Part shown: positions 42,489-50,147 of the stretch, piece after piece | Position numbering within the stretch: the first letter of the stretch is position 1 | Layout: the number at the start of each line of letters is the position of its first letter | Assembly (NCBI GenBank): GCA_020636075.1 | Contig: JACJYO010000010.1 | Span: 62,001 to 126,000, forward strand | Source of the DNA: Lewinellaceae bacterium | Lineage (GTDB): Bacteria; Bacteroidota; Bacteroidia; Chitinophagales; Saprospiraceae | DNA: 64,000 nt | Reading direction: 5' to 3' | Translations under genes and position numbers: made by a program | Notes under the pieces: model-generated | Told to the model about the DNA's origin: nothing | Seen by the model: the letters and a program-made list of their open reading frames with translations, nothing else | Database searches by the model: none

Positions 42489-43685
42489 TTAAAAATGCAG
42501 CTCAGTTTGCAATCGCCAACTAAGCTGACCGTTTCGATCCGCTACATCCCGGTAGGATAAATCAGTTTGAATTTTGAGCTTATGGCCGACGATGAATTTT
42601 GAGACACCGAGCGTGTATTCTTTTTCATCGTTTGCGACCCCGGCATCGGGACTTAAGGCGCAGTACCTGCCTGCAATTTCCCAATTGTTTGCAAAAAGGT
42701 ACCCCAGGTCGATCACATAAGCACTCCCGGTATAATAAGTACCAATTAGATTGCCAGCGGGGTCAAAAACAAGGCTGTTTTGGCTGCCGGTGCGTTTATC
42801 GGCATATTCAGCCATGACTGACCATCCTTGGTATTTGAACATGCAATCGGCAAAGAATGTGTTTAACGTTCTGCCATAGTAGTTACCTGCTACGTCCCGA
42901 ATAAAGCTGCCCAACTGTCCATGTTCCCGAACAGCATGCGCGTCGACGTCATAGGTGAATCCAACTGAAAGTTTTGGTTTGGATTCCCGTTCAAGTGCCG
43001 AGCCACTGTAGTCGCCTTTTGATTTAAAACTGCCAAAGGGTAAAAATTCTACCCGGAAAGTGTAATCAAATCCGCCAAAGTGGCCCTGCGTGACATTTCG
43101 CCCTTCGCCCTGGCTAAAGGCAAATACTTCCCGGATCAAAAAACGTTTCCCTGTCGTGAAATGGTGTTTCAGTTGAAAACCGACATCCCGGTCAATATTG
43201 AACCGGGAATTTAACCGCGAGCGGTCGACAAATTGCAGGTTCGCAGAGGAAATGACGCGCTCGCGGTTTCCAGGCAATTTGCCTTGACCAAACTGGATGG
43301 AGAAGTTTTTATAAAAATTGTAGCTCATGGAGGCATCCAATACAATGTTGGATGCATTGGCGTGCTCCTCGCCATCGCCACCACTCATGTCATTATTGGA
43401 CAGCGCCAGTTCAAACTTATACGTCAACCGCGGATCAACCGCATACCCGTCAAATTTCAACCGTGACCGCCGGATAAGCAGGCTCGCCCTATGGTCTGTC
43501 AGGTTGCCGGAAATGTTAGTCCAGGAATTGGTAAACAAGGTTTGAAAGCGAAATCCAAAGTGCAGAAAGTAGGAGGAATCCTTGCCATATAATTGGATGC
43601 CGTCACCGAATTTTTTAGGGATAATTTGAGCACTTGCGCTAAAATACAGTACGCTAGCGAATAGCACACAGCATACTATTCTCAT
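42489..43685 (-). CDS. Porin of the phosphate-selective O/P family
   Basis: A 398-residue outer-membrane beta-barrel. Signal peptide (VCCVLFASVLYFSASAQ). The N-terminal strands FGDGIQLYGKDSSYFLHFGFRFQTLF and RRSRLKFDGYAVDPRLTYKFEL and the periplasmic turn FSIQFGQGKLPGNRERVISS are the hallmarks of porin O/P (PF07396-like). The alternating strands continue to an aromatic C-terminus (RLQTELHF), the usual barrel signal. In Pseudomonas, OprP/OprO pass phosphate and polyphosphate. Specificity here is inferred from family and from the convergent phosphate transporter, and could differ. Many Bacteroidota paralogues exist with unproven substrates. Confidence 0.9.
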   Translation of the reverse strand: MRIVCCVLFASVLYFSASAQIIPKKFGDGIQLYGKDSSYFLHFGFRFQTLFTNSWTNISGNLTDHRASLLIRRSRLKFDGYAVDPRLTYKFELALSNNDMSGGDGEEHANASNIVLDASMSYNFYKNFSIQFGQGKLPGNRERVISSANLQFVDRSRLNSRFNIDRDVGFQLKHHFTTGKRFLIREVFAFSQGEGRNVTQGHFGGFDYTFRVEFLPFGSFKSKGDYSGSALERESKPKLSVGFTYDVDAHAVREHGQLGSFIRDVAGNYYGRTLNTFFADCMFKYQGWSVMAEYADKRTGSQNSLVFDPAGNLIGTYYTGSAYVIDLGYLFANNWEIAGRYCALSPDAGVANDEKEYTLGVSKFIVGHKLKIQTDLSYRDVADRNGQLSWRLQTELHF

Positions 43686-43980
43686 AGTTAAGGTTAGGTT
43701 AGAAGTGTTGACTACTATTAAAATTACAAGCAGTTCAAAGGAATCGTTTGTAATCCTACAGCCGCAAGTACGGGTTTATAAACTAATTCTTCACAAGGAT
43801 TCCGGTAATTTTTACCCCCAAAAAACAAACAAACTCCAATTTTTTGAATGAGAAAGCTGTATTTGCCAACAGCAGCAGGCCTCAAATGTGTCCTGTCTTC
43901 CGGATCGACGCTGTTAGTGGGCGGCGACAATCCAAGTACATCGACTTCCGTGGTGGCATTCGGCTCAGTCGGCATTTTGG
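43686..43980. other. Gap upstream of the porin without a supported gene
   Basis: With the operator that follows it makes a 415-bp divergent region. An 83-codon minus-strand frame (43724-43975) begins MPTEPNATTEVDVLG but has low-complexity mixed composition and no domain or promoter; I do not call it. TTCCTTTG on the minus strand near 43738-43745 is a possible weak -7 box for the porin. Confidence 0.35.
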
Positions 43981-44042
43981 AACATTAGTCCGCTTTTTAA
44001 AACAATAGTCCAAACCAGGGCTAAAATTATGACTCACCTTTG
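43981..44042 (+). promoter_or_regulatory. Composite operator-promoter of the NCS1 permease
   Basis: AACATTAGTCC (43981-43991) and AACAATAGTCC (44001-44011) are direct repeats 20 bp apart, joined by GCTTTTTAA. Exactly 23 bp after the second repeat lies CACCTTTG (44035-44042), a -7-like box. The same three elements with the same 23-bp spacing occur at 49876-49938. The repeats sit where an activator would overlap the -33 region. Gene start is 58 nt downstream. Confidence 0.7.
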
Positions 44043-44100
44043 CCGGACTTGTTTACGGAAGTGTCAATTTTTGAGACGGCTTCTATTAATCGTTTAGCCT

Positions 44101-45585
44101 ATGCGCAATGAAATAATTGACTTAAAAACAGATGTTTCGGCATCGCCATTATTCAGCCCTGATTTTGCACCGGTACCCCGGGCTGCCCGCAGTTGGGGCA
44201 CCTGGAACTTTGCCGCGATCTGGATCGGGATGGCGGTGCAAATCCCGACATACATGCTTGCCAGCAGCCTGATCCAGGAAGGTATGAATTGGTGGCAGGC
44301 TATGTTGACCATTTTGCTGGGAAACCTGATCGTGCTGATTCCGATGATCCTCAACGCGCACCCCGGTACCAAATACGGCATACCCCTGCCGGTGCTGCTG
44401 CGGTCGGTATTTGGCACGCAGGGGGCCGTGCTGGCGGCATTGTTGCGTGGGTTGGTCGGATGTGGTTGGTTTGGTATCCAAACCTGGATTGGCGGGGAAG
44501 CGATCTATCAGTTGTTGCTTGCGGTGTTGCCGGGCATGGCCCAAAGCCCCTATCTGGGTGATTTTCTGGGCTTCAATGCAGCGCAAGCAAGTTGTTTTCT
44601 GTTGTTCTGGGGATTGAATATCTGGGTAATCTACCGGGGGATCGACACGATCAAACGGCTGGAAAGCTGGTCGGCGCCTATTCTCCTTTTTTTAGGGCTT
44701 GGCTTGCTGGCCTGGGCCTGGCAAAAGGTCGGTTCCCTGGGCGCTATGCTGGATGCCTCGACGCAGTTGCATAAACGGGAGACCGTGAATTTCTGGAGTA
44801 TCTTTTGGCCTAACCTCACGGCTATGGTGGGTTTTTGGGCCACCTTGTCGCTGAACATCCCGGATTTTGCCCGTTTTGCCAAAAGTCAAAAAGCGCAGGC
44901 TTATGGTCAATTACTGGGCTTGCCGGCTACCATGGTTTTGTTTTCCTTTATCGGTATTGCAGTTACCAGTGCTACCATTCTTTTGTTTGGCGAACCGATC
45001 TGGGACCCGGTTTTGTTGCTGGGCCGGTTTACAGCGCCAGTTGTGGTGGTGGTGTCCATGCTTGGGCTGTCGCTGGCCACGTTGTCCACCAATGTAGCTG
45101 CCAATATTGTGGCCTCGGCAAACGATATTGCAAATATTCACCCCAGGCGGATCAGTTTTCGCATGGGCGGATACCTTACCGGCCTCATTGGCATTTTGAT
45201 CTTTCCCTGGAAACTACTGGCTGATCCGCAGGGCTATATTTTTACCTGGCTGATCGGCTATTCGGCCCTGCTCGGTGCATTGGCCGGTGTGATGATCTGC
45301 GATTATTTTGTGATTCGAAAAACGCAACTCAACCTGCCGGCTTTATTCCAGGAAAACGGCCCTTACCGCGGTTGGAATGTTGAAGCGTGGATCGCATTGT
45401 GGCTGAGCCTGCTGCCGGTGCTGCCGGGTTTTTTAGCGCAAATCGGGGTGTTGGCAGTGGGGAGTGTTCCTGCGTTCTGGCAGGATCTGTACTCTTACGC
45501 CTGGTTTGTCACATTTTCCCTCGCCTTTTGTATTTACGGGGTGCTTAAACCGAAAATGCGGGAAGCGGCAAAAAAAATTTATTAA
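44101..45585 (+). CDS. NCS1-family nucleobase/allantoin-type permease
   Basis: A 494-residue inner-membrane transporter with about 12 transmembrane helices. The N-terminal NCS1 signature is clear: RSWGTWNFAAIWIGMAVQIP, YMLASSLIQEGMNWWQA and HPGTKYGIPLPVLLRSVFG, as in uracil, allantoin and hydantoin permeases of the benzyl-hydantoin/allantoin branch. ATLSTNVAANIVASANDIANI is a further family motif. It imports a nucleobase or related ring compound with cation coupling. The exact substrate cannot be read. Its promoter carries a two-repeat operator shared with the locus at 49.8 kb, so it is probably co-regulated with the solute-binding genes there. Confidence 0.92.
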   Translation: MRNEIIDLKTDVSASPLFSPDFAPVPRAARSWGTWNFAAIWIGMAVQIPTYMLASSLIQEGMNWWQAMLTILLGNLIVLIPMILNAHPGTKYGIPLPVLLRSVFGTQGAVLAALLRGLVGCGWFGIQTWIGGEAIYQLLLAVLPGMAQSPYLGDFLGFNAAQASCFLLFWGLNIWVIYRGIDTIKRLESWSAPILLFLGLGLLAWAWQKVGSLGAMLDASTQLHKRETVNFWSIFWPNLTAMVGFWATLSLNIPDFARFAKSQKAQAYGQLLGLPATMVLFSFIGIAVTSATILLFGEPIWDPVLLLGRFTAPVVVVVSMLGLSLATLSTNVAANIVASANDIANIHPRRISFRMGGYLTGLIGILIFPWKLLADPQGYIFTWLIGYSALLGALAGVMICDYFVIRKTQLNLPALFQENGPYRGWNVEAWIALWLSLLPVLPGFLAQIGVLAVGSVPAFWQDLYSYAWFVTFSLAFCIYGVLKPKMREAAKKIY

Positions 45586-45795
45586 AATTTTTTGTCATTG
45601 AAATTCCGCAGTGCCTCAGCCGTTTTATGGACAATCTCCACGGACACAAGGATTGAAACCTGAACATCTGCACCGGTTCTGGCCGGTGCTTCACCCGGCA
45701 ACGGGCAGCAGCATCCGTTTAATCCTGTTTTGTGTTCCCGGTCTTCCCGGATACAGCATCGCAACAACTTTTTTGTTCATTTAACCTGTTGTATC

Positions 45796-46215
45796 ATGGC
45801 ACGGTTGACAGCCCTCTTTTTCCTGTTTTACATGGTTGCCTTTTTGGGCCTGCGATGGTATATCCATGCCCCGGGAAAGCACCTGGACCAACAACCGGTA
45901 CGCAGCGAAGCGGACCTGTTGCAGCACAGCGACCGCCACGATTTCAAGCGATTGCGCCTGAAGGGTGCAGTACTGCAATCGGGCGACTATTTCTGGGACC
46001 TGCTTCTTATTCCAACCTATCAGATCAAGACAACGCGTGGCCTGACGCTTACCGTGTTTTCCAGCGCTTCGGTACCTGCGGAAGGGCGCTATTTGGAGGT
46101 GGTGGGCGTTTTCCGGCAATATTATCGCGGCAGTTATGGCTGTTGGTTGGGCTTGGTCGAATTGGAGCGGAAGTATCCTGCGGAAAATAATCCGGCAGCG
46201 GGCTTAATCCCTTGA
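45796..46215 (+). CDS. Small membrane-anchored protein of unknown function (139 aa)
   Basis: A 139-residue protein with one N-terminal transmembrane helix (LTALFFLFYMVAFLGLRWYI) followed by a soluble part with alternating strands (FKRLRLKGAVLQSGDYFW, TYQIKTTRGLTLTVFSS, GRYLEVVGVFRQYY). The pattern suggests a small OB-like beta-barrel outside the membrane. No family is recognised. ATG 45796 starts just before the helix; the longer frame beginning at 45730 adds an implausible Cys/Arg-rich stretch. The 210-bp upstream gap contains a GCACCGG/CCGGTGC hairpin at 45670-45689 but no promoter that I trust. Confidence 0.6.
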   Translation: MARLTALFFLFYMVAFLGLRWYIHAPGKHLDQQPVRSEADLLQHSDRHDFKRLRLKGAVLQSGDYFWDLLLIPTYQIKTTRGLTLTVFSSASVPAEGRYLEVVGVFRQYYRGSYGCWLGLVELERKYPAENNPAAGLIP

Positions 46216-46247
46216 GATGGTGCGATTCGGTTGCTACCGTCTTGCGC

Positions 46248-47309
46248 TCATTCCGCATTCCGCACACAACGAAATCCGGCATGGTTGAGCCCGGTATCCG
46301 GGCTTGATCCCATACGGCGTGCATTCCGGTAACCGGAGCAATAATCGTCATTGCACAAAAACGAACCGCCCCGCATCACTTTTTCCTGCTGGTAAGGCAT
46401 GTAGGGGTTGTATGCGTGTTCGGGGCCCTTGGTATTGGCCTTGGCGGCCGCCGGATTTTTGTAAAATTCAAAATCAAACCAATCGGAGCACCATTCCCAC
46501 ACGTTGCCGGCCATATCGTAGAGCCCGTAGCCATTGGGTGGAAACGATTTAACCGGAGCCGTGGTAAAGTACCCGTCTTTGAGGCTGTTTTGGTACGGGA
46601 AAAGCCCTTGCCAGAAATTCGCCTTGGGTTTTTCACCCTCCGGGTCGTCGTTGCCCCAGGGATAAATCGTTTTTGTTAATCCCCCGCGCGCGGCCCATTC
46701 CCACTCTGCTTCGGTGGGGAGGCGTTTCCCTGCCCATTTGACATAGGCCATGGCATCCTCCCAGCAAATTTGCACTACCGGATGATCCATTTTATCCGTA
46801 ATCGAAGATCCCGGTCCTTCGGGATGCCGCCAGTTGGCGCCATTCGTCCAGGTCCACCAGGCAGAAGGATCATTTAACGAGACAGGTTGCTTGGTGGGGT
46901 GGAAGACCAATGCGCCGGGCTGCAGCACACTATCGGGTAGTTGGGGTGTACCGGGCGGGAGTGTTTGTTTCATTTCCTCCCAGTTGACTTTGCGTTCGGC
47001 AACCGTCGTATACCCGGTAGCCTTGACGAAGGCATCAAACTGCGTATTCGTCACTTCCGTCTCATCCATCCAAAAGGCATGAATTGCCACATCGTGCTTG
47101 GGGAATTCGTTCGGATCGGCCTGGGCATTGTCGCCACCCATGTGGAGCGTACCGGCGGGAATGCGGATCATGCCATCTTTTTTGGGTAAAGCTGATGCGG
47201 CGCTTGCCTGATTTTCATGGTTGTCGGTTCCGCAGCCGGGGACCAGGGAAAGGCAACCGAGCGATATGCTCAAATTGAACAGGTAACGGACAGATTTTGA
47301 AATTTGCAT
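46248..47309 (-). CDS. Lipoprotein of the formylglycine-generating enzyme (SUMF1) family
   Basis: A 353-residue lipoprotein: signal peptide with lipobox LVPGC (Cys ~26), then an FGE-sulfatase domain from IPAGTLHMGGDN to the end. Family landmarks are DETEVTNTQFDAFVKATGY, WEDAMAYVKWAGKRLPTEAEWEWAARGG, DMAGNVWEWCSDWF and the C-terminal RRMGSSPDTGLNHAGFRC. Cys319 and Cys324 (SFLCNDDYCSGYR) match the two catalytic, copper-binding cysteines of true FGE, which oxidise a sulfatase Cys to formylglycine. Most surface lipoproteins of this fold lack them, so real FGE activity is possible. No sulfatase gene lies in the window. Start chosen to give the lipobox. Confidence 0.9.
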   Translation of the reverse strand: MQISKSVRYLFNLSISLGCLSLVPGCGTDNHENQASAASALPKKDGMIRIPAGTLHMGGDNAQADPNEFPKHDVAIHAFWMDETEVTNTQFDAFVKATGYTTVAERKVNWEEMKQTLPPGTPQLPDSVLQPGALVFHPTKQPVSLNDPSAWWTWTNGANWRHPEGPGSSITDKMDHPVVQICWEDAMAYVKWAGKRLPTEAEWEWAARGGLTKTIYPWGNDDPEGEKPKANFWQGLFPYQNSLKDGYFTTAPVKSFPPNGYGLYDMAGNVWEWCSDWFDFEFYKNPAAAKANTKGPEHAYNPYMPYQQEKVMRGGSFLCNDDYCSGYRNARRMGSSPDTGLNHAGFRCVRNAE

Positions 47310-47496
47310 ACCCTGGGAATCGTCTTTTTTAGGAAATGATATGCGTAAATATATACCTGAGTTAGGGAAAACGGTTAACGTGGACGGATACTGCTTTACA
47401 AGGTGAGAGCGCATATTGCAGCATGCAGTTGCATGCCTGTTGTATATTTATACCACTTATTTTTTGCTCCAACCCAAGACTTGTTCCAGTAAAAAA

Positions 47497-48093
47497 ATGA
47501 TCATGGAAAACATGCTCAACTATTTCAGCGAGGTAACCCTGTTTGGTAAATCTGCAATTTTGCCCATAATGCTGTTGCTCCTTGCCATTAACCTCGGCCT
47601 CACCCTCATCCATTCCCTTCAGGAGATGAAAGGCAAACTCTGGCGATATTTTGGCGCCATTGCCGGTGTGAAAATCCCGGATAGCCTGGGGTTTGTAGTT
47701 TTTTTCGTTCTCCTGACCTTGACACTCTGGACCATTGGCTGGCTTGCCATTACCGGAAATTTGTTGTTCTGGCAATTGGGCAACAGCATCGGATTGGGCG
47801 CTGTTGGCGCAGTGATCGGTGCACGGTTGTCCGACAGTTATTTTTCCCATATCAAACTGGACCGGGAGCATTACCGTCCAAACCCGGGCTTGAGTTCCAC
47901 GCCGTATTATATCGCTGAAGCGATCCTGCTGAGCATTGTTTTCTTTCCCGGCATAATCGATAATCTGCTGCCTGTTTTTCTGGGATTTCTGTCTACCGGT
48001 TTGCTTTTCATACTGGTTTTGCCCGTGATTGGCCTGTTCCGCGGTGTAGCGGGGCAGGAACGCTGGAACCCTGGGGAGCCGATGCCTTTCTGA
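47497..48093 (+). CDS. Multipass membrane protein (198 aa)
   Basis: About 198 residues with five hydrophobic segments (about residues 17-34, 58-79, 81-93/98-112, 145-163 and 166-186). The N-terminus MIMENMLNYFSEVTLFGKS and the C-terminus ERWNPGEPMPF are polar. A soluble loop (RLSDSYFSHIKLDREHYRPNPG) sits between helices three and four. I do not recognise the family. A nearby ATG at 47503 is an equally good start. A 256-codon open frame on the opposite strand is a shadow, since it has no membrane or domain logic. Divergent from the FGE-like gene. Confidence 0.7.
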   Translation: MIMENMLNYFSEVTLFGKSAILPIMLLLLAINLGLTLIHSLQEMKGKLWRYFGAIAGVKIPDSLGFVVFFVLLTLTLWTIGWLAITGNLLFWQLGNSIGLGAVGAVIGARLSDSYFSHIKLDREHYRPNPGLSSTPYYIAEAILLSIVFFPGIIDNLLPVFLGFLSTGLLFILVLPVIGLFRGVAGQERWNPGEPMPF

Positions 48094-48147
48094 GCAACTC
48101 AAGTTGTGACCATCATTGTTCTCACGAAGCAAATTGCTTGTATAGCC

Positions 48148-49407
48148 CTAATATATGATCAATTGCCCGGTAGCGTTCGTATAATGCCCGAAGGCTTTCC
48201 AAACATAGTTAGCACCAGGTTCAGCAATCCCCCAGAATTCAAAAGCGGCAAATTTCCGGTCACCGGCCGAGTCAAAAGCAAGGCGCCCGGTAATGCCGTA
48301 ATACTGGGATGCTACTTGAACCAGCTTGTCTTTTAATTGCTCGATGTCCAGGGGTTCGGGACTCTCGCGATATGCAGAAAGAAGGAGCCAGACGGCGTCG
48401 TAGGTAGTCAGGGCCAAAACCTCTGGTTGGCGCCCCAGTTGGGCGAACAAGGCTTGCTCAATGGGTTTCCATAGATCGGTTGCTGCCTGATCCGGCGCGA
48501 AGCCGGGGCAGAGCATTTGTTGCTGTTTTGCAAAGTCTGCTGCTAAACTGTTTATCGGTAAGCTGGAGCTGTTGGCTAATGCCGAACTGCCATACCAGCG
48601 CACCTGTGCACATTCAGAATGTTGAGTTGCCGCTTCCAGAATGTCAGTGCCTTCTGCATAACTCAGCATGTAAATTGCAACCTGGGAGGCAGGGTATTGC
48701 GCCAGGGTAGAGGTAAGCTCGCTTGCTGCCGTTGCCGCCAGGGAGCTGGCATCCAGGCTTGTTGGATCGTACAGGATCGGATCAATTACCGTTTTGCCTT
48801 CCTGAACAAGTAATTGGGTTACCGCTGCAATCATACCGTCACCCCACACATCATCGCGCACAATCGGGATGATCACCTCTATACTATCGTGATCGAGCAG
48901 CGCTTCTACCGCAGCAGCCTGACTGCCGTCGCTGGGTACCAGCCGGAATAAGTTATCGTCAGGTATAGCTATGCTACCTGCCTGACTGCCCGGGCTGAGC
49001 AGGAGCATGCCTTGCTGGTTGGCAAAGTCCAGGGCAGCGGCGGCATTAGCGCTGGCATAGGGACCAATGACCAGCCGGACACCTTCCGCATATAAGGCTT
49101 TCAATTGCTCCAGTGCTTTGTCCGGGTTCGTTTCAGTGTCTTTTATAACCAGTTCGGCCTTTAGGTTACTACCCGTTGAAGCCAGGTAATCATTTGCAGA
49201 CTGGAGCGCCAATTGAGCTGCTACAGCAGCGCTCTCACCGGTCGACGCAGCTGTGCCTGTAGCAGGCAACAGAAGGCCAATTTTCAAATTGGGCGCAACA
49301 ACAACAGCATCCTTGTCGCCACAGGCCGATGCGAGTAAAACCAGGCAAAAAGCGAACAAGGCTAGAAATAAGCCACGTTGTGGGGAAGAACATTTAGTAC
49401 GGATCAT
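48148..49407 (-). CDS. ABC-type solute-binding lipoprotein (Leu/Ile/Val-binding fold)
   Basis: A 419-residue lipoprotein with lipobox LASAC (Cys ~29). The mature part is a type I periplasmic-binding fold of the Peripla_BP_6 group: LKIGLLLPATGTAASTGESAAVAAQLALQSAND, then LKALYAEGVRLVIGPYASANAAAALDFANQQGMLLLSPGS, the core ligand-binding face of branched-chain amino acid and amide binding proteins. The C-terminal lobe ends GANYVWKAFGHYTNATGQLIIY. No permease or ATPase lies next to it, so it may serve as a sensor partner or work with distant genes. It lies downstream of the operator at 49876-49938 in the same direction. Confidence 0.85.
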   Translation of the reverse strand: MIRTKCSSPQRGLFLALFAFCLVLLASACGDKDAVVVAPNLKIGLLLPATGTAASTGESAAVAAQLALQSANDYLASTGSNLKAELVIKDTETNPDKALEQLKALYAEGVRLVIGPYASANAAAALDFANQQGMLLLSPGSQAGSIAIPDDNLFRLVPSDGSQAAAVEALLDHDSIEVIIPIVRDDVWGDGMIAAVTQLLVQEGKTVIDPILYDPTSLDASSLAATAASELTSTLAQYPASQVAIYMLSYAEGTDILEAATQHSECAQVRWYGSSALANSSSLPINSLAADFAKQQQMLCPGFAPDQAATDLWKPIEQALFAQLGRQPEVLALTTYDAVWLLLSAYRESPEPLDIEQLKDKLVQVASQYYGITGRLAFDSAGDRKFAAFEFWGIAEPGANYVWKAFGHYTNATGQLIIY

Positions 49408-49572
49408 TGGATGAGTCCTCTTGAAATTTATAGGCATATCAATAGATTTAAATAGTTACAATTTTTGAAACAAGCAATTCCGGTTTCTTGAAAAGGCAAG
49501 GGAGAAGCCTGTTGCCAGACTTCGCCTCGCCGAAATCAATGATGCTATTCTTGATTACAGGCTTAAGCGCCT

Positions 49573-49847
49573 TCATTGCGCCTGTAAGGATAGCCTTGTA
49601 TTGAGCCGGTGCGTATGCCCGTCAGGGTCCTCTACTTCCACTTCGAGGGTGTAGCTGCCCGGGGCAGACAAGTCATCTGAAAGAATCTGACCCTCGAACA
49701 GATAGTTTTCCAGACTCTGACTCTTAACGTTTGCAGTGATTATAGCTGCCGTGGCCTGACCAAGGGTATTTGTGCTAGTGCACGAGTACAGAGAGAAATC
49801 GAAAACAGGAAAGACAACAGCCCGGTAAAACACGCCTTATTTTGCAT
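49573..49847 (-). pseudogene. Small secreted-protein gene with a frameshift
   Basis: ATG 49847 begins a textbook signal peptide (MQNKACFTGLLSFLFSISL, cleavage near RALAQ) but its frame stops at 49740. One register back, the frame continues ATAAIITANVKSQSLENYLF, APGSYTLEVEVEDPDGHTHR and stops at 49573. One extra C in the CCC at 49764-49766 would restore a single protein of about 91 residues (…ALAQIPLGQATAAII…). The mature part looks like a single beta-sandwich. I recognise no family. It has the best-defined promoter of this region (49876-49938) and lies 165 bp before the solute-binding gene, probably one transcript. Confidence 0.6.
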
Positions 49848-49875
49848 TGTGAAATGTTATTTTGAAATGATAGTG

Positions 49876-49938
49876 CAAAGTTGCCGGGGTATCGGGCCAG
49901 GCATAAGGACTATTGTTTTGAAAAGTTGGACTATTGTT
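49876..49938 (-). promoter_or_regulatory. Composite operator-promoter of the small secreted-protein/solute-binding locus
   Basis: On the minus strand AACAATAGTCC occurs twice (49928-49938 and 49907-49917), exactly 21 bp apart, identical in all 11 bases. Exactly 23 bp after the second copy is CAACTTTG (49876-49883). The ATG lies 28 nt further on. The layout duplicates that at 43981-44042. The remaining 49939-50147, up to the stop of the two-component gene, shows nothing I can name. Confidence 0.75.
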
Positions 49939-50147
49939 GAATAATGCTCATTCGGCCTGTTTCTCGAAAGGGATAATCTTGTTACAGGGGAGCTTGTGCA
50001 CTTGTATCCTTCCCGGTACCTGAGCGGTACGAACAGTCGATTGAGAAGATAGGGTAGTGAAGTCCGACTTGGAAAAAAAACAGGATACCTACCTAAATTC
50101 CTGCCTAAGGCCAAAAACAAAACGCCTGACTTTCTAAAAATTGAAAA

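Noticed and set aside
43724..43975. An 83-codon minus-strand frame between the porin and the operator
   Set aside because: Starts next to the operator but in a position inconsistent with the shared promoter direction; composition is not protein-like.
45645..45665. CRISPR-like word (AAGGATTGAAACC)
   Set aside because: Resembles the ATTGAAAC end of some CRISPR repeats but occurs once, with no regular spacing and no cas genes.
47362..48132. A 256-codon minus-strand frame opposite the 198-aa membrane protein
   Set aside because: Rich in Gln, Asn and His without domain logic; the plus frame has ordered membrane helices and is preferred.
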